From NCBI GenBank assembly GCA_004802725.1, contig SGPM01000002.1, forward strand, positions 127,873 to 191,872: a DNA stretch of 64,000 nt. The letters run 5' to 3'. The position numbers and the translations under genes are program-made. Position 1 is the first letter of the stretch; each line of letters opens with the position of its first letter. This stretch comes from Antrodiella citrinella. Lineage: Eukaryota; Basidiomycota; Agaricomycetes; Polyporales; Steccherinaceae. Below are positions 35,301 through 47,839 of the stretch, piece after piece. Below the pieces are notes generated by a model. The model was not told the origin of the DNA and did no database searches. It saw only the letters and a list, made by a program, of their open reading frames with translations.

Positions 35301-36240
35301 TGACGAAAGGGTAGGTTAAGTACGAACTCACTTGTAGATGAAACAACACGTGCAGCACCTCCCTGCCTCATGATTTCATACACCTCACGTGCACTGCTCA
35401 CGTAGTAGTCGGATAGATTCTTCACGTAGACACCCTTCGACTTCTCTTCGTGTACCTGCAAGTTATCATTTTGAGCTGAGTGATAAGATGGAGTGAGCAT
35501 GTATAAACATTGACAATAGTGAAGAGACACACGTGCTAACAAATCCCGAATACGTTCAAGATAGATTTCCATGTATGAGACCTTGACCAGGTATTCTAGA
35601 TGAGCATCCGATTCTACGATAGACTGGAAAATTTGTTCCGTTATCCGAGGGATGAGACCTTTCAACTCTGGCGAATCGATGTCCGCACCCTGGGTAGAAT
35701 TGAGGTTCAATACTCAGACAGCTCAAAGGTGTAGTGGGTACTCACCATCATAGTGAATGTCTTTCCACTGCCAGTCTGACCGTACGCAAATACGGTCCCG
35801 TTGTAACCGTCGAGAACATCTGAAGGTCGGTCCCGTTAGCTGTCACTCAAAGGAGTGATGGATCTAGTGGTCAAAGGTCCACCGACGCATGCTTACCTTT
35901 GACAATGCTAGAACTTGGTCAAAACGAGTTGTGTCATCATACAACGAAGTCACTTACTCCTTCACACCATAATCAAAAACCTCTGTTTGCTTCGTCCCAG
36001 GAGGAAACACGCGATCGAAGGTGAACCCATCTTTCTCTGGTCCAGACACCGTTTGCGCAGAGCGCACTTGTACGGAACGGAGGTTCTCATCGAACGATAC
36101 TATGATCTCGCCGCCCTCCCGTTGTTCGATCGAGTTCGTCGGTCGAAACCTAGTAGAGTTGGTGGCGCGTCAAACATGCATACGACCACCATCGAGGGAG
36201 AGACGTACCGACAAACGACCTTGATATTCGTGGAGGACAT
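32396..36240 (-). CDS. Conventional kinesin heavy chain (kinesin-1)
   Basis: Fungal kinesin-1 is a plus-end motor for vesicles, dynein and other cargo along hyphae and works without light chains. The start [11 protein letters not shown] at 36240 is followed by [13 protein letters not shown]. The motor has the P-loop [12 protein letters not shown], the switch I region [15 protein letters not shown], the switch II motif [20 protein letters not shown] and [20 protein letters not shown]. The neck is followed by a hinge rich in Ala/Pro (about 34.6 kb). A long coiled-coil stalk runs from about 34.5 to 32.7 kb with the heptad-rich block [23 protein letters not shown]. The tail region has a Gly-rich basic patch ([13 protein letters not shown]). 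About 960 residues are expected, typical for fungi. An 11-nt exon (about 35907-35917) encodes DIVK before the P-loop exon. The exact C-terminus (last exon to the TGA at 32396) is less certain. Confidence 0.94.
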
Positions 36241-36627
36241 GATTGGAAGTAATCTATGTAAGTCTAGGAATGTATGAGTTTAGGGTATTGCCCTCAGAGG
36301 CGGTATAATGGAGAAGAAACACGCCAGCAGCAGCGTGTTGCTCGGAGTCGACGGTCGTTAAGTGCTGGTAGCCTGGAGGAGTCGGAGACGGTACGCGTCA
36401 AGGAGAGCTGGTAGGTGGCGACGCGCTATATATGGATAGGCGCCCGTCAGAGGCTCGATGATCACTTTATAGCAATTGTAGGTCCGACCAGCTTCCTCTT
36501 AGAGTGCTGAGCATTTCGTGTACAGTTTACTTAGGAAGATTATAAAGTACTTGTAATACACGAGAATAGTGACACAGGTCCATGCAACATACAATACACC
36601 AGGATAGCAAACCATGAAGCAGCAGCT
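36241..36627. other. Upstream region of kinesin-1 and 3' flank of ELF1
   Basis: Both neighbours are on the minus strand. A TATATAT element at about 36427, some 190 bases before the kinesin start codon, is a possible core promoter. Nothing else is recognised. Confidence 0.4.
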
Positions 36628-37069
36628 CTACTCCTCATCACTGCCAAAGTTGACTGCCGGTGCAGCTCGACTAGAGGAGGCAGTTGGACGTCGAGGGCTC
36701 GTGGTAGCATCTTTTTCTGCCGCATCCGCCGCATCGATCCATTCTGAGTAGATATCAATTGCCTCGGTCAAATCTATGGGGAGTGTAGTGTGAGCACCAG
36801 TTAATCGAAACAACCGAAGGTTGACGTACGATTGACTTTGCTCTGGTATCTCTGATCACAAACTTTGCAGAACAGCTCTGCAAGACCCTCCTTCCTATCC
36901 ATCCGTACAGTCACAGATTTATCGTGGTGACAAAAGAGGCACGTGAACTGAGTATCTAGAGTATACCGTCGGTTAATCGCACGCCATAAGGACTATAAGC
37001 CAACTCACCAAGGGGGTCTTTTCTCCGTGCACCAGTAGGCTTTCTCGACGATTTTTTGCGTTTGCCCAT
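36628..37069 (-). CDS. ELF1: Transcription elongation factor Elf1 (ELOF1)
   Basis: Elf1 is a small zinc protein that travels with RNA polymerase II and acts in elongation through chromatin and transcription-coupled repair. The start MGKRKKSSRKP at 37069 is the family's invariant basic N-terminus that inserts near DNA. After an intron comes TQFTCLFCHHDKSVTVRMDR, then GLAELFCKVCDQRYQSKVN, giving the C-X2-C...C-X2-C zinc ribbon. After a second intron, LTEAIDIYSEWIDAADAAE matches the conserved helix, followed by an acidic/Ser tail ending FGSDEE (stop 36628-36630). The length is about 110 residues, usual for fungi. It is divergent from kinesin-5 with 231 bases between starts. Confidence 0.96.
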
Positions 37070-37300
37070 TTCGACTGCAACAACCTGGTAGCGGTAGAAA
37101 CAAGACGAAGGTAGGAGGCTTGGCGCTCGTTACGAGGCTCGGTTCTAGCCGCCGATCGACCCGTGAGAACATACGCGATCACGTGAACAGCGCGTCGCGT
37201 TTGGCACGTTAGGCGCCGAACGCAGTTGTTTCCGTTCACCTGGCCATTCTTGCGCTGCACTTCATTTCGGTCTTCACTGTCGGGCATCGTCGTATAAATT
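37070..37300. promoter_or_regulatory. Divergent promoter between ELF1 and kinesin-5
   Basis: 231 bases separate the two start codons. The plus side has TATAAATTATGG ending in the kinesin-5 ATG region. No gene lies in between. Confidence 0.45.
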
Positions 37301-40300
37301 ATGGCGACTCGTCGAGCAGCACCATCTAGGAGTCGCACTACCTCTATGCAACCTCCGACATCATCACAACCGCTTCCAAGGTCGCGATCTGTATTGGCCC
37401 GACCGAAGGAGTCCACTACTGCTGCCGCTGCCGCTGCAACTCGCTCAGCACTCACTACCCCCGTCGACGACAACTTCGACCCAACCGCATTAGCAGCTCC
37501 CCAATTGAAGCACTCTAAGACAGCCACTTCTCAACATGGCGCCGAGGAGAGCGAGATCAATATCCAGGTCGTCCTTCGCTGCAGACGACGTTCCGAACGG
37601 GAGATGCAGGAGAACTCTCCAATCATTGTGCAAACACAAGGGGCTAGAGGACACGATCTGACTATCGAAACGGCGATCCCGTCCTCCAATTTTGGCGTCA
37701 TAACTCTTCCCCCGACTCGCACGTATCCCTTCGACATGGTCTTTGGTCCAGAGGCGGATCAAGCGTTGATATACCACGACGTTGTCAGTCCTATGCTCGA
37801 TGAAGTGCTGCAGGGTTACAACTGTACACTGTTTGCATATGGTCAGACGGGTACGGGAAAGACGTGAGTGTTGCCATACAACTCTTTGCTGAACTACTCC
37901 GGCTGACTATCACCAGCTACACAATGCAGGGTGACTTGGAGCCAACTGCAATGGGAAATCCCTCTCCCTCCGCTGGAATGATTCCACGCGTTCTGTTCAG
38001 ACTATTTCACCAACTCGAAACCTCTGGTGCAGACTACAGCGTCAAGATCTCTTTCGTAGAGCTATACAATGAGGAGTTACGGGATCTTCTCGCATCTGAT
38101 CTGTCCGCTCCCTCCGGCTCTGCGCAACCAATGGGCATGGGAGGCTCAAAGGACACAGCTGGACAGTTGAAGCTCTTCGACGACGCAAGCAAAAAGGGCG
38201 TTTTCATCCAAGGTTTAGAAGAAGCCCCAGTGAAGGACACCGCTGATGCTCTGGCCCTACTCACGAAGGGCAGTCACCGGAGACAAATCGCCGCAACCAA
38301 GTTCAATGACCATTCTAGTCGCTCGCACTCCATCTTTTCCATAACTGTGCATATCAAGGAGACGTCCACTATGGGAGACGACTTGTTGAAAGTGGGCAAG
38401 CTCAATCTGGTCGATTTGGCCGGCTCGGAGAATATAGGGAGGTCGGGCGCAGAGAACAAGAGAGCGAGAGAGGCTGGTATGATCAACCAGAGCTTGTTGA
38501 CTTTGGGTCGAGTCATTAACGCATTAGTTGATCGTTCATCACATGTCCCTTATAGGTTTGTTTTTGATACCTTCGTTGCCCAAACTCGCTAACGTTTTCG
38601 ACAGGGAATCCAAACTGACGCGCCTCCTCCAAGACTCTCTTGGTGGGCGGACCAAGACATGCCTTATTGCGACCATCTCTCCTGCCCGATCCAACATGGA
38701 AGAGACACTGTCTACCCTCGACTACGCTCTTCGCGCGAAATCGATTCGCAACAAGCCTGAAGTGAACCAACGCATGTCTCGAAATGCGCTTCTGAAGGAA
38801 TACGTTGGGGAAATCGAGCGACTCAAAGCAGACGTGATGGCGGCCCGAGAGAAGAATGGCATCTTCTTTTCCGAAGAGACTTGGAACCAGATGACCGCGG
38901 AGCAAGAGCTCAAAGACACGGAGATGCAAGAGGCCAAGAAGCAGGTGGATATGGTTGAGAGTCAGCTGCGAAATGTCCGGGAGGAGTTTGAGCAGAGTAT
39001 CGCGCTGCTTGTGAAGCGGGACGGAGAGCTGAAGGAGACGAAGGAGAAGCTATTTGAGAAGGAGACGGCACTACAAATCAAGGATAGCCAGCTGAAGGTG
39101 ATGAAGGTCGCGTTGGAGGAGGAGACAGTGATACGGAAAGCGTATCAAGAGAACGAGACGGTTCTGGACGGCGTGGCCAGTGGGCTGAAACAAGTCGCGC
39201 ACCAGAGCGTACAAGACCTTGGAAAGCTATTCAGCAAGCTAGGTACGTATCTTAGAAATACTGAACCTATCACAGATGCTAATTCGCTACCCAGACCGCA
39301 GGAACAGTGTCTTCAGCGCGAACAGCCGGGCCGTTAAAGGTCATGTACAAACTATCAGCGCCGAGACGCGAACGTTCTCGTCTAAGCTGGAGGACTTTGT
39401 GAAGCTCTCCACCCAGCACATATCCCAACTCAAATCCGAATCCGAACAGTATCAACTGAAGGAGATCGAGGCACTGACAGGCATCTCTGCGCGGATCAGC
39501 GAACAGCTCGAGAAGGTACGGGATGGCCTCAAAGTGATCCACGCCAAAGACGAAGCTGCCGATGCTGCTACCAGCGACATCCAAACAGCAGTGGAAGAGA
39601 CGCAGGAAATTGTCAGAACATCCTTTACTAACTGGGCAGAACAGCTGCGCACCTACTGCGAGACCACCTACAAAGCTACCGAAACCACCAGTATCGCTAC
39701 AGTGACAACGGTGTGTCATTCATGCCGAGTCCATCTCTCATGATATCCTGACGTCATTTCTACAGGTCGAGAAGACTTTCAAATCTCTCGGATCCATCGC
39801 AGAATTGCTACTGCAGGAGGCACAAGACTACATCGTAGCAGAGCGTAAAGCACTGCTAGAAGCGAAGGCGCTAGCGGACAGCACGTCTCAAGGTGAGATT
39901 GTCCGTCTGCAACAGCAGAATGCTCTCCTCGTCCGTCTCTTGGAGTCAGAGAAGGTCAAATCCGAACGCGCCAAGGACGAGTTGATCAGACGTATCTCGG
40001 GTTTGCTCGGTGATTTCACTACCGAGCGAGATCGCAGCCTGAAGGAAGCGTTCTCAGAGATGAGCGACAGCAATGCAGCTGCTGAGCAGGGCATGGTCAA
40101 GCTTGGAAAGCAGCAAGGGCAGCAACTTGAATCCGTCATTGCCAATGGTACTCAGTGGGCAGGATCCCTCGAGAAGAGACGAGGGGAGTTGAAACGCAAC
40201 AGAGATGGCGGTCTGAAGGTACCTACTTTTCTAGCTCTTTCGCTGCTGTATAGCTGAAGGTTATTGTGCAGCACCTCATGACTTTGTCTACCGTTGGCCT

Positions 40301-41329
40301 GGACGGAATGAAGGAGATACAGGACACAGTATCGACCTCGTCAGCGACGCATATGACAGATGTGAGTCGACAGATGCAACATTTGGGGACATCATTCACG
40401 CAAGGTTCGTACAAATTCGCTGGCATCGTCTCATTCACCTCATCTTACCTTATGGCAGGCTACGACCGCCTTTCACGAGCCAAGAGGGCTCGAGTGGATA
40501 CCACGGAGTCATTGGTCGCTGAAGCTCAGTCAGGATACCGTTATATGCAGCGCGGTGTTGCCTCAACTTCCCGCAATATCGAATCTATCGCGACCCGTGT
40601 CAATTCGGAGGTAAGCAGATGGTTTTTGCACAGCGACAAATTACTCATTGTTCTGTTGTGTAGACTGCTGGGCTGTCCAACTCGCTGGAAATCTACCGAA
40701 CGTCTGCGTCCTCCCACGTATCTTCGTTGCGTCAGTCTACGCAGAGCCTGACAGACAAGGGTGCGAAAGAAGACACCCCCACGGGGACGACTCCACGCAA
40801 ACGAACTTGGGATATTGCGGACAACTGGAACTTGACGAAGGGTCGGGAAGTCGTCCTGAAAGACTGGCGACAACGAGGGGTCTCGGTTTCGGCCCGTGAC
40901 ACTTTCTTGGCCGAACATCTGCCGCTACCAGATGGGTCAGAGGACGAAGGGGGAGACTCGGATGTCCAGAGCAGGACAGGCAGCAGGGTGGCCAGTCGGG
41001 CAGGTAGCGAGGCCGGCAGTGACCACGAAAGTGAAGACGAGGAAGAATTCAATGATGGCCGCGACGACACTATCAAAATCGCCTCGCCGCTCTCGGTAGC
41101 ATCTGCGTTGACGTCCTCAACGTCCTCTTCAGGATCTCTTCCACCAAACCTGACGTCTTCCACGTCATCTACGGCATCCTTTGCTGCGCCAATAATTGCC
41201 GCTGCACCCATTATGAAGAAGAGTATTCCGACTCTGAAATCCGGACTGCCAGGCCCTACGATGGGCACCCTCACAGATCGGCCAACCAACGTCGCCGCAC
41301 CCAGATATCCTCGCAGGAATCGTCGATAA
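37301..41329 (+). CDS. Kinesin-5 (BimC/Cut7/Eg5), bipolar spindle motor
   Basis: Kinesin-5 forms bipolar tetramers that slide antiparallel microtubules and separate spindle poles. The N-terminus is a Ser/Arg/Thr-rich extension (to about residue 85), then [16 protein letters not shown]. The motor has GQTGTGKT (followed at once by an intron), [66 protein letters not shown] and [19 protein letters not shown] long stalk with several coiled-coil stretches covers 38.8-40.6 kb. The tail contains the BimC box [15 protein letters not shown] (about 40.78-40.82 kb), whose Thr is the conserved Cdk1 site needed for spindle targeting. An acidic/Ser region and a basic end ([10 protein letters not shown], stop 41327-41329) follow. 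The length is about 1,180 residues. Confidence 0.96.
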
Positions 41330-41540
41330 TTTCATGACTGTTTTCACGTAGCTGTATCATTATTGACTGTGTACGATGTAGTATGAACGTCGCTCTCTGG
41401 TTACGTAAGCCATATTTGCCAAGGGCTGTTTCAATTTAGACGCGTTGGTGATCGTGAGTCTGAGGCGCAGTGAGCGAGCTCAACCACCACCACCCACTAC
41501 TACTAGAAGTCCATCCTCCGCCCTCGACTTGCTTTCGATC

Positions 41541-42100
41541 ATGGCGCAAGCCGGAATCAAGAGTACGAGTCTATCTGTCTTCTCCGCTGCATTCTCTCAC
41601 CGAGTCCCATTAGCCGTTATCCTGCTATCCTTCGTGCTTGCCGTAGGATTTCTTATGATTATTCTGTCCTGCGCGTTATGGTCGAATTGGCTTCCCCTTC
41701 TCGTCGGTGAGTTTGTTACCAACCAATACCTATTCTCTACCTCTGACGTATACTTGCCGTATAGCCTTGACCTTCGTTATGGCGCCGCTCCCTAACGCCA
41801 TTTTCGCCCACTGCGGAGGCGACGATTTCTCGACGGACGACGAAGGCTCCGGCCCCGTAGACTTGGGCCGCTTCATCACCTCCACCATCGTTGTGACTGG
41901 GTTTGCGCTTCCGTTGGTGTTGGCGCATTCGGAGATCATCAAGCCTGCGGCGTGTGCGATGTCGATTGTGGGCGGCGCGTGAGTGACAATAGTTCACCCT
42001 ATCTACACTAACTAATCCTTGGCACACTCGTAGATTGGTTTATGGAACAATATTAGCCTACACCGCCGCGTTCCGGGAGGAGGACTCTGACTACGACTAG
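41541..42100 (+). CDS. VPS55: Vps55/LEPROT-family endosomal membrane protein
   Basis: Vps55 acts with Vps68 in late-endosome-to-vacuole traffic. Three exons encode a protein of about 150 residues. The start is MAQAGIKSTSLSVFSAAF. Four membrane segments are visible: two around VPLAVILLSFVLAVGFLMIILSCAL (split by a short loop and LWSNWLPLLVALTFVMAPLPNAIF), then GRFITSTIVVTGFALPLVLAHSEII and the final MSIVGGALVYGTILAYTAAF. The motifs APLPNAIFAHCGG and GFALPLVLAH are family hallmarks. The TAG at 42098-42100 follows REEDSDYD. Its stop faces the Trs120 stop across about 150 bases. Confidence 0.95.
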
Positions 42101-42249
42101 TCCTGTAATGTGTACAAGATTCGCGGGGACGATATCTGTTTTTATGATACCTGATTGCGGCGCAGCCTCCACACTATTCTCTGGAACTTGTCTGGGGCGA
42201 ACGAACAAGTATAAATTATAATGTCCTCAGAAATACCAATGTACGAAAG

Positions 42250-45200
42250 CTAAGTGAATGAATCGACAACAGCGCACAACTGTCCACGTCCCGCCCAACC
42301 TGTTGATTGACCCAGTCTACGCACTTGTGCGATCACCTCAAACTTCCCTGAAGATACGAAGGTAACGGGCACGTCCACCTCAAACGACTCTCCTTGCTCT
42401 AACTTGGATATAGGAATTCCGGAGGATACACCTTCGTAGATGACATGCTCATGTGGGTCGAAAAACAGGTCCAAGGTTGAGATCAAGGTGGAAGCTACAT
42501 GTCATAAATGGTGTCAATCGTAGAAACGAGATTGTTAGTTCTCCAAAAGCACTCACGGAATAGATTGGTGATCTTCGTCCGTAGATACACAAACGAGTTC
42601 GGTTTGGGTAACCACCTTCCACCCCTACAAGACACAAGCTGAGGAGCCTGTTTGGGATCATCCTCGTCTACCTCGTATAGTGACATGTCTATACGAGCTT
42701 CTTCGGTGCGCAGGGTCTTCAACATGATCTGCGTCATGCGTTGCTGCCGCAGGGACAGATTTCCCGAGCGAGAACCTCCCGTCTGTCGCAAGGATGTTGA
42801 CGGACGTGACTAAACATGAGAATGACGGCACATACCTCTTTCCAAGTACATCTGATATATTTGAAGAGTTCTTCCCGATACCAGAACAACTCCCGTTGTA
42901 GTCGCTCTTCTGCGGATGACAAATTAGATTTCGTAACGACGAATTGACGATCCGACAAAGTGGGTATGGGCCGGGAGACGTGGTCTTCAGAAAGGCGGAA
43001 CTTCTTGATTGGCAATACAACACTAATGGGGCGAAGCGTCAAAATATATCTCATACTGTCCGAATTGAATCCTACGCACCGTGAGGTTGATCCTGGAGGA
43101 ACTAGCAAGGTTGTGGAAGCCTTGTTTGCATCTATAATACGCGGAGTAGGTTTCTGGAAACGAAAGACTTCAACACTGTCAAGCAATCACTCACCTGGCT
43201 GATCCCTCTCGAATGTCACTTCAAACGGCAAACCGTACGTGTTGCGAACATCGACGGAGAATATACACCATTCAGCCACGTCTACCACGTTGAGCAGTGC
43301 TCTCCGGGCGGTAATAGCAACGGGTTCCGTTTCGTCCATCTGCTCCAGTAACTCCGCGACAGTGTCCGGCGCATACGACAGGATGTCCATCGAGTGACAC
43401 TCCAACATGTGGTAAACAGTAACGAGGACCGGGTATGAAAGCTGACGGGTATGGAAAACATCTTGCGGTTTTTGCAGGGTGGCTTGCCGTCGATGGATAT
43501 ACGAATAAGATATGTGCATGGCGCCGCTTGAGCTGCAAGCGTGGAGGTACACTGTTTCAGTTATAGATCGAGTGCAAGCGACAATCACTTACCATCCGAC
43601 TTTCCCAAAACAGTTGATGACGATGACAACCTTCTCGCCAGACTGTATCTCCTGCGGATTTCGCTTGCTATCCCAAGTAAACACCGGAGTGTGAATGAGA
43701 CTGTACTCAGTCTCGTAGGTGTCAAATACAGGCATCTCACCCTCCGCGAGGGCTTGCTGAGCAGGTGCTATGGTAGAGTCGTCGAAGGTAAGGCGAAGAA
43801 AGTCAATCGGAAGACTTGAAACATTCTCCAATGTCACCCGGATGGTGGTCCTATATGCTGATGCATTAGTATAGCCACGACCTCGACAAATGAAGAAAAT
43901 ACGAACGTCTCTCCGTTATACAACATCACAGCGCCATGTGTGAGAGACGTACGCCGGATCCGAAGTAATGGCTGTTCCGGTACGACTTGACATTGCAAAA
44001 AGCGAGGTACTTTCTGAGAGGACTGGATCGTCCCACTGGCACGTTTCGTGTCCTTCGACCAGGGTCTTGACTCCAAACCAGCGTATTTCGACCGACCAGC
44101 TTCGCAATCCCGGGCACTCCGTCGTCGTAGTTGCTTCTCTTCTTCTTCCTCGGTGGATAGCGGCAGAGCAAACTCTTGAGAAACACCTCCAGGGGCTTGT
44201 ACTACACAACCGCGTACAACGAGCAGACCGGGCTCCAAGGGCTTTGCTATGACGGTAACGGGATGGAATGAGTTTGCTGGTATGATCACAGGGACAGCTT
44301 TCGTGTCGATCCGGACACCGGTTGTACTCAGAGATAGACTGGACAGTTCCAAGTCGAAAACGTAGGGGTTCCGGAGCGTGACTATGAGTTCACAACTCTC
44401 GTTCTCGACCAGCATAGTATGACCCTTGAGAGATTATGAGCTCCGTTCATTGGCATACAAAAGTGGAACATACCTGGGCGGCAGCCAGTTTGCGAGGGTT
44501 GTAAAGGAATGGATCGATCACGCCAGTTAGTATGGGGACCAAGTCCGACCGCCGCTGAGCTAACATCGACATTGGTTTCTCCAGCGGTATGCGCACAAGA
44601 GGTAGTCTGCAAACTGCATGAGTTGTGTTCCTGAAAGGTCCCGATGCACTTACGGCAGCACCTCCAGACTGACTATTGGTTGGCCAGACCAGTACGCAAC
44701 AGATCTCGAATCACCTCGTCGCCGGGCTATCGCAAGAGCGCGTGATGCGGTATTGTACAGATGATGCTGGTCCCCTTGACTCATGACCGGATGCAGACTC
44801 TTCAGCGAAGACAGGGAAAACTGCGCGACTGCGGAGTAATCTGAGGGATTGTCAGCTACATGCTTCTCAAATAAGGAGATAGATCATTTACCTGGGAGCG
44901 CCTCCGCAACAGCGATTGCTTCGCGCACTATGCCAATTTGCAGCTCCGGCCAACCGAAGAGTTCATAAGAAGAGGAGTCTTCCGGAACCTGACTGGGCTC
45001 TTGCTTCTCATTGTCAACTTTGGAGCTGTCGACAATCTTGACAGATTCCAGATCAACTCCATGGACGAGGCAGATGTACTTGACGACTCGGAGGACGCTT
45101 GAATTTCCTTCCGTGTTGTCGTTCTCTCTGACTGCTACTGCTCCGTGGCTGTCTCGACCAAAGTTTACCCCCTGGATACCCAAACCGGTACTAGATATTC

Positions 45201-47020
45201 GTGTTCCGCCCGCTTCATCGCGTCCACACACGATCAAATCCATGATACAACCCAAAACCTCGCGAAGGATGTAGGCCTCCTTACGTCGGTAGCCAATAGC
45301 GCCATACACCGTAGCCATAGCTTCCAGAACAAGGATACGTTCCCGGGAGCCCAGATGCAACAGCCAGGGACCATGCGCCTGAGTCAGAGTCGCAGCGATA
45401 CTAGCTCTGGAAATACCAGTGATAGACGTTAGACGCTCCAGTCCAGAGAAGGACAGTCGGTTTTCCGCTTTGTTATCACGACCGAGGACGGGAGGTAATG
45501 AAGTTAACCCATACTGCAGCATGATGCTGAACGCCAATGGTCCCCAGCCTTTCCCCGACCATATGGAAAACAAAAGTGATGTGTGTCGGAGGATCGCTCG
45601 AGCATAGAGATAAGCCAGTATCGGATAGTCGACATCGCTGTCGGAGGCAGTTGGTGCCTTGGCGTACAGACCGATTGCTTGAACGAGTTTGTCCGTAATG
45701 TCCGTCCATGGCTCTTTCTCGTCTGGCAATGCATTCTGTAAACGAACGTAATGTGAATGAATACGCATAGCTGATCATGTAATCTTGACAATGAGACTCA
45801 CGCCTACTTGCGTAGCAGACCACGCATCAAGTACTTGTACGGTAGCCAAACCCTCCAGGACGGCGGCGTGCCATGCAATATCTTGCGAGTTCTTCAGCAT
45901 CGCTATCGCCTCTGAATACCTGAGAATCAAATTGTGGTATTACACATAAAGCAAGCAAGTAAAAGTGCGTACCATACAGAGGCATCCATGGTACGTCCTG
46001 CCAACAAGAAGAGATCCCCGAGTACCTTGAACAGACGACCATGCGAAGAGGCAGCGCCTATAGCATTCTGTCGTTTCTTTACAGGTAGACTGTTGTGACG
46101 ATACGGAGAGGGAGGCAGGCCAGGTCCGGCAGATGACATGCGTTTTAGTGACAACGGCGTCGGGGTCTTGGCGCGTAGCGTCGCGCCAGCAGATGCGAGA
46201 TCGGGTTGGCTATTATATGAGGGCAGCGGGGGCAAGGAGCTTCGCATTGGCGTATCCAAGTCAAGTGGTTTTGGCATGTCCAGTGAAGAAGGCAAGGAGG
46301 GAAATATGGAAGCATTTAGGTACTCATTCCCGAGAGGACTTTCCAGGGCGTGCACCTGGGATGAATTCTCAACAATCATGAATCCTTCTTTCACGCAATA
46401 GTGCTTGCTCACCACCGTCGCAAACTCTCCCAAAATATTAGAGCACAACTCCGCAAGGAGTGTCCCGATGTATATCTTCTTATTGCCCATCATACTAGGG
46501 ATAACAATGAGACCTGGTAGTGAATTTCCAAGATTCATGTTGGTATTGGCGTCGCTCTCTTCGAAAACAAAGCAATTCTGGGCCAAAGGAAACGTGGATC
46601 CTGCGGGAAATAAGTCACTCACGGCCGCGTTGAAATGGCCAAGGATAGAGGATAGAGAGTCGTGCTGGGTACATGTTGCAACACCAATAACGCCTAGAGG
46701 AAAGTCGGAGGGTCTGAACAAGCTAAGTGACGATAACGATTCTGGCAGAGGGTGTGAAGGGTATGATAGGTGAAGATGACCGATCGCGAGGGGGCTTGGC
46801 ATGAAGCGTGCTGCACATAAACAGTGAGATCATACGACACCAGACTCTCAGAGTGCGTACCTCTCTCTTCATTTGAGTCGGCGGGTATATCTCCGAGACG
46901 GACTGTATCAAAGGATTTGATCTCTGCAGACCATTTCTCGAATGAAGGGCGCTTTATTGACCCTACGGGGAGGAGCAGGATGCGTAGATGGGCGAGGGAG
47001 GCAAAAGTTACCGGATCCAT
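42250..47020 (-). CDS. TRS120: Trs120/TRAPPC9, TRAPPII complex subunit
   Basis: Trs120 is a large subunit of TRAPPII, the exchange factor for Ypt31/32 (Rab11) at the late Golgi. The start MDPVTFASLAHLRILLLPVG at 47020 is the classic N-terminus, followed by FEKWSAEIKSFDTVRLGDIP, FPLGVIGVATC and the block SHGRLFKVLGDLFLLAGRTMDASVWYSEAI (about 46.0 kb). TPR-like helical repeats continue to about 44.8 kb. The second half is rich in immunoglobulin-like beta sandwiches, for example ENESCELIVTLRNPYVFDLELSSLSLST, and continues to the C-terminus (VAQVRRLGQSTGWAGRGQLC, stop 42250-42252). About 1,350 residues in many exons are expected. Small-exon boundaries in the middle were not all resolved. It is divergent from DPM2. 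Confidence 0.93.
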
Positions 47021-47383
47021 CGGAAGGGTGCCGTGGTAGACCTGAGGGTCCTGGCCTGTGTATCGGCGTGAGGTCCAGAGTCACGTATTCCGACCCTGTT
47101 CCCGACTTCGAGTGATACTTTCCGAGCGCGATGATAGAAATGCGTAGGATGGAATGTGTACACGAATGGTTGCCGGTGTGGAATGAAAACGAGTTTCTGT
47201 CCACAGGCGCGCGTGGATCTGAGATCTCGATTTAAGGCGTTGCCGGGCGTCAAGCTTTCAAGAACACGACCCCCTCCCGCCACAGTGTCGCTCATACAAC
47301 ATTGGGCTCAGTACATGGAAAAGGCCTTTCTGAAGATCACTGACTGACATTTTGTCTGCAGTGAAATAGACTCTTTTCCGTCG
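47021..47383. promoter_or_regulatory. Divergent promoter between TRS120 and DPM2
   Basis: This 363-base gap separates oppositely directed start codons and carries both promoters. Open frames here on both strands have no family character. Confidence 0.4.
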
Positions 47384-47743
47384 ATGGTGAGTTTCAGCTA
47401 GTCAAGCTACAGACAGACCAAAGCTGACTGCATACACTTAGAGTGACAAGATCTTCGGAGGAGGGATGCTCCTGTTCTCCGCTCTATTTTTTCTTTACTA
47501 TACCCTATGGGCCATCCTGTTGGTCAGTAGACCATTCGTTTCCACTGTCATGTTGCTGACGGGGCACTCCAGCCCTTCTTTGACGCCTCGAGTCCCATCC
47601 ATAGTTATTTCCCGTCAAAAGAATGGGCTGTTCGCATCCCCGCCTTTATCATGGTGTTGGGAATATCTACCATCGGACTGTTTCTCGGATCGAATATTGT
47701 TGCAAACCACCGCGTTCCGAGACAAATACATAAATCAGAATAA
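47384..47743 (+). CDS. DPM2: Dpm2, regulatory subunit of dolichol-phosphate mannose synthase
   Basis: Dpm2 is a tiny ER membrane protein that stabilises the Dpm1 catalytic subunit and assists GPI GlcNAc transferase. The first exon is only the ATG at 47384-47386. After an intron the frame begins SDKIFGGGMLLFSALFFLYYTLWAILL (first membrane helix). A second intron (starting about 47522) joins to PFFDASSPIHSYFPSKEWAV, the family's signature loop, then RIPAFIMVLGISTIGLFLGS (second helix) and a basic tail ending QIHKSE, stop 47741-47743. The length is about 85 residues, normal for the family. The single-codon first exon makes it easy to miss. Confidence 0.95.
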
Positions 47744-47839
47744 AGACACAGGCCATTCTATGCAGTCAGGCGATACAAATACATGAGCACCAATGGCTAC
47801 GGCACCTCAATGGAAAGAAAGCTGGAAACGACACTCCTA

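Noticed and set aside
40732..41289. 185-codon minus-strand open frame antisense to the kinesin-5 tail
   Set aside because: It is the mirror of a Ser/Asp-rich coding region, where antisense frames stay open by composition.
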